Origin: Hymenolepis diminuta
Taxonomy: Eukaryota; Platyhelminthes; Cestoda; Cyclophyllidea; Hymenolepididae
DNA: 64,000 nt
NCBI GenBank assembly: GCA_900708905.1
Contig: CAADRB010000029.1
Location: 1,662,946-1,726,945 of the forward strand
Direction: 5' to 3'
Shown: positions 62,801-64,000 of the stretch, piece after piece
Layout of the letters: the number at the start of each line of letters is the position of its first letter
Numbering within the stretch: the first letter of the stretch is position 1
Position numbers and translations under genes: made by a program
Notes under the pieces: model-generated
Seen by the model: only the letters and a program-made list of their open reading frames with translations
What the model was told of the DNA's origin: nothing
Database searches by the model: none

Positions 62801-64000
62801 AGTTTTAAGAGAAATAAGAATGTTCTTGAACAATGAATGAAAATACTTAGAGTGAGGAGACCGAGTGACTGTTCACGAATACAATATGATCATGTGGTTT
62901 TGTTGCCGACAAGTATGTCTGTTAAGTCCTCGATACCCATCGGCGCATATCAATTAAATTAGCTTGATCAATCATATTGGTTAAGACGGCTTGAAAGACA
63001 GCTAGGAGAGTGTAAAGCACTGCAGGATTTTGGAAATCAAGCTAAATGTTGGATAGTGCTTCCCTTTAGCGTGTCTGGGTCTTATGAATTTATAAATCTC
63101 CAATCGTTGTGAATTATGTCGCCCCTCAACGTGTTTTTAATCTGCAGACAGGTTTAAATTTTAATTTAATTCTTGAACATCTTTTTGATGTTTGAATAAG
63201 TAACGGTTATCGGTTGCATGACGCTAAATTTTAAATTAATAAATTTGCTGGTTAGTTGTTTTCACATTCTGCTTTACACCATTTACATGCTTTTTCTATT
63301 TTATTCGGATAACAAAAAATGCGCCATTCTTGAACGTGCATGAAGAGTCCGTATTTTGTACTATGTGTTGTCTATATCTCTATCACAAAAGAACAATACA
63401 TAGGATACCAACTAAAAGATTTAAATCGAGCTGTTAGGTTTCTCCTAACAGGTTTTTTCTCCTATATGAAAAAGAACATAATCAGAAAGTAGTATATATT
63501 CACTTGAACCGAAGCGAAGATCAAATTTATTAAGGGAAGATTCATTGATTCTAACTTCCTTTCTCTTTGAATCACAATTTTCGAAGTTTTTCCCTTAAAG
63601 GTCTCGAAATAATTAGTATAACGAAATAAATGGCTTAATTTTTACTCTAAACTGAAGTCTTTTGACAGTTTCATGATTCGCTTAGTAATGAAATATTTCA
63701 GTTTGGTCATTCCGACTGAGTGCTCGGTCATAAATCTCTTACTTGCTTAATGGCCTCCTGTTCTCTCTTTTGGTTGCGATTTTTACGACTTTTTGGTCGA
63801 GTGTATATGTAAGTATTGAGTTTGAGAGAAAGAGAGAAGGGAACTTTTCTCTTTCTTTTACAGCAGCCAAACTTTACAGTCCGCGGTTTAATTTTCGTTC
63901 TGCTCTTTGAACTTTAACTTCACTTTTGTTCTTTCTGAAAGCGTTTCTTCTGTTTGCTAGTGTGGATAGTCATTCAAATAATAACACGAATACTGAAGGG
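32839..64000 (+). CDS. MON2: MON2 homologue, Golgi/endosome trafficking scaffold (5' part)
   Basis: Thirteen exons: 32839-32940, 32976-33039, 33071-33198, 33236-33367, 33437-33652, 37740-37964, 38949-39073, 39144-39253, 39323-39431, 39729-39956, 40032-40183, 52099-52394 and 61148-61374. Together they give about 704 residues; the human protein is about 1,700, and exons after 61374 lie right of the window. MON2 resembles large Arf-GEFs but lacks a Sec7 domain, sits on trans-Golgi/endosomes, and works with the flippase regulator DOPEY. Matches to the N-terminal DCB and HUS regions: NPFIKGCETGQSKVINICLT, LEELKLLQTTILLVTA, CLRLHNSKTNAVVNTAAAA, LMKERVCPLVIKLM, NTECEMLISTIMRIVES, LPEGYSLRMTISCLL, ALSLLLEACAD and LVLNTMQQLVWMLGLKS. 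Exons join in phase except across intron 5, where a conserved block of about 44 residues (human DLCQLVN...FLQHQ) was not found. Intron 11 is about 11.9 kb and intron 12 about 8.8 kb. Confidence 0.92.
32941..33235 (+). other. Cluster of three ultra-short MON2 introns
   Basis: Introns 32941-32975 (35 bp), 33040-33070 (31 bp) and 33199-33235 (37 bp), each starting GTA and ending TTTAG. Removing them keeps frame and recovers conserved MON2 sequence. Short 5' introns of about this size are a known flatworm trait. Confidence 0.9.
33653..37739 (+). other. MON2 intron 5, conserved exon not found
   Basis: A 4.1-kb interval between ...SAFFYFQ and EKEFLYLMKERVCPL. The human protein has about 44 more residues here. 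I scanned all three forward frames by eye for a phase 0-0 exon of about 130 nt with a WL and ELL pattern and found none. A SINE-like copy lies at 34355-34475. Confidence 0.6.
34355..34475 (+). repeat. SINE-like repeat, copy H
   Basis: Blocks CTGTTAAGTCAGCAATCACA, TATTCGAGACCTATCCC and GGGTGACTAAATTTGACTCT match the tRNA-like half and parts of the tail of the family, with rearranged spacing. Divergent. Confidence 0.4.
37965..38948 (+). other. MON2 intron 6
   Basis: A 1.0-kb intron (GTAAGC...CCTTTAG) joining KYFECL to NTECEMLIS. No additional exon or repeat noticed. Confidence 0.85.
44605..44710 (+). repeat. SINE-like repeat, copy F
   Basis: Blocks CATCGGTGCACACCCATTG, AATGGCCAACCGTAGTGGCT and AAATTTGTCTAATAAAGGGG, then TGACGAGATTC, parallel copy C at 22340-22500. 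It shows the tail half of the family well. Confidence 0.65.
45980..46085 (+). repeat. SINE-like repeat, copy B
   Basis: Best-preserved tRNA-like half: TGGCATCGGGTAACG, ATGTCTGTGAAGCCAGAGGT, CACGCGTTCAATGCCCATCA, then ACGTGGATGCCCAACCGTCC. The same block order appears in the reverse-strand copy at 55920-56025. Confidence 0.7.
48275..48318 (+). repeat. Short dispersed repeat with ATTC microsatellite
   Basis: GAGCTCTGCAAGCTGTGTTC runs into four to five ATTC units. The unique part matches 23968-24000 in SEC24 intron 7. Confidence 0.55.
48870..48925 (+). repeat. Second dispersed repeat family, copy 5
   Basis: TTTGGGCATGCTCTGTGTTC then TCAATTTAAGATAGGATACG. It links the left part of the family (749-800, 27470-27545) to the right part (1100-1165, 25110-25170). 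Confidence 0.5.
50345..50375. repeat. 8-bp inverted repeat around a TTGGCCAA palindrome
   Basis: TAGTCTAC (50345-50352) pairs exactly with GTAGACTA (50368-50375). The 15-nt interior contains the palindrome TTGGCCAA. It sits 40 nt upstream of an unexplained coding-like frame and may mark a small element. Confidence 0.6.
50415..50603 (+). pseudogene. Orphan coding-like frame inside MON2 intron 11
   Basis: A 63-codon frame without ATG, opening right after an in-frame TAG. It reads YRELEKNEEEEVESGKKERR, then TVLERLRAELEPLHRACLNR and QTGKLAESLQNEGE before TGA. Charged, helix-forming and GC-richer than the surrounding intron, it looks more like protein than chance sequence. No family was recognised. 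A longer minus-strand frame (50431-50703) overlaps and may be the cause instead. A decayed retroelement fragment or an exon of an overlapping gene are both possible. Confidence 0.25.
55920..56025 (-). repeat. SINE-like repeat, copy D (reverse)
   Basis: Read on the minus strand: GGCATCTGGCGCAATAACAC, GTCTGACAAGTAAACGATCA, then ATCTATGCCCATCAGTGC and GACGTGGACGGCCAACTTCA. It aligns block by block with copy B and includes an A-box-like TGGCGCAAT. Confidence 0.65.
58900..59005 (+). repeat. SINE-like repeat, copy E
   Basis: Blocks GCGCTGGTCGCACTGCGATT, AACGTGCATGTCTGCCAATT, ATGAAGTCATGAGATCCTTG, AAGTGGACCACTGACC. It retains the A-box-like region best; the B-box region is eroded. Confidence 0.5.
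62890..63000 (+). repeat. SINE-like repeat, copy G
   Basis: Blocks GTATGTCTGTTAAGTCCTCG, ATACCCATCGGCGCATATCA and TTGGTTAAGACGGCTTG follow the family order but are strongly diverged. Confidence 0.4.
63431..63458. repeat. Perfect 8-bp hairpin followed by T6
   Basis: CTGTTAGG (63431-63438), loop TTTCT, CCTAACAG (63444-63451), then G and six T (63453-63458). The shape mimics an intrinsic terminator and the T-run would stop Pol III on the + strand. In a eukaryotic intron it may be chance. Confidence 0.6.

Larger units (their letters stand above)
61375..64000 (+). other. Start of MON2 intron 13 to window edge
   Basis: The exon ending FEQTR (phase 2) is followed by GTGAGA. I found no exon resembling the next human residues (YLDDVSLHHLINAL) before the edge. 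A SINE-like trace is at 62890-63000 and a hairpin with a T-run at 63431-63458. Confidence 0.7.

Overview
The window is AT-rich eukaryotic nuclear DNA. It holds five confidently recognised protein-coding genes, all split by GT-AG introns. Gene content, the mix of very short introns (31-49 bp) near gene 5' ends with multi-kilobase introns further in, and dispersed tRNA-like repeats suggest a parasitic flatworm (cestode or trematode). That assignment is inference, because no species-diagnostic sequence was recognised.

Layout: (1) 1-3010 holds a few exon-like pieces on the + strand that may be the 3' end of an unidentified gene. (2) 3280-6179, minus strand: a six-exon SAXO1/FAM154-type stabiliser of axonemal microtubules. 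(3) 8351-12679, plus strand: a six-exon succinyl-CoA ligase beta subunit of the GDP-forming type (SUCLG2-like), complete, with a poly(A) signal and a strikingly altered glycine-rich nucleotide loop. (4) 14056-14717, minus strand: a two-exon ALG13 homologue, the catalytic half of the UDP-GlcNAc transferase of N-glycan assembly. (5) 18314-26579, plus strand: a complete nine-exon SEC24A/B-type COPII cargo adaptor. (6) 32839 to beyond the right edge, plus strand: the first 13 recognisable exons (about 704 residues) of MON2, a Golgi/endosome trafficking scaffold. One conserved exon was not found and the C-terminal half lies outside the window.

The remaining sequence is long introns and intergenic DNA. 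It contains at least nine degenerate copies of one tRNA-derived SINE-like family, a second dispersed repeat family, several short perfect hairpins, a GC-rich LTR-like patch, and a few unexplained open frames.

Functionally, three genes serve the secretory pathway: ALG13 at the ER face, SEC24 at ER exit, MON2 at the trans-Golgi/endosome. One is a mitochondrial TCA-cycle enzyme and one is a ciliary/axonemal protein. No operon-like dependence is evident. Good splice acceptors 7-13 nt upstream of two start codons could be 5'UTR introns or spliced-leader trans-splice sites.
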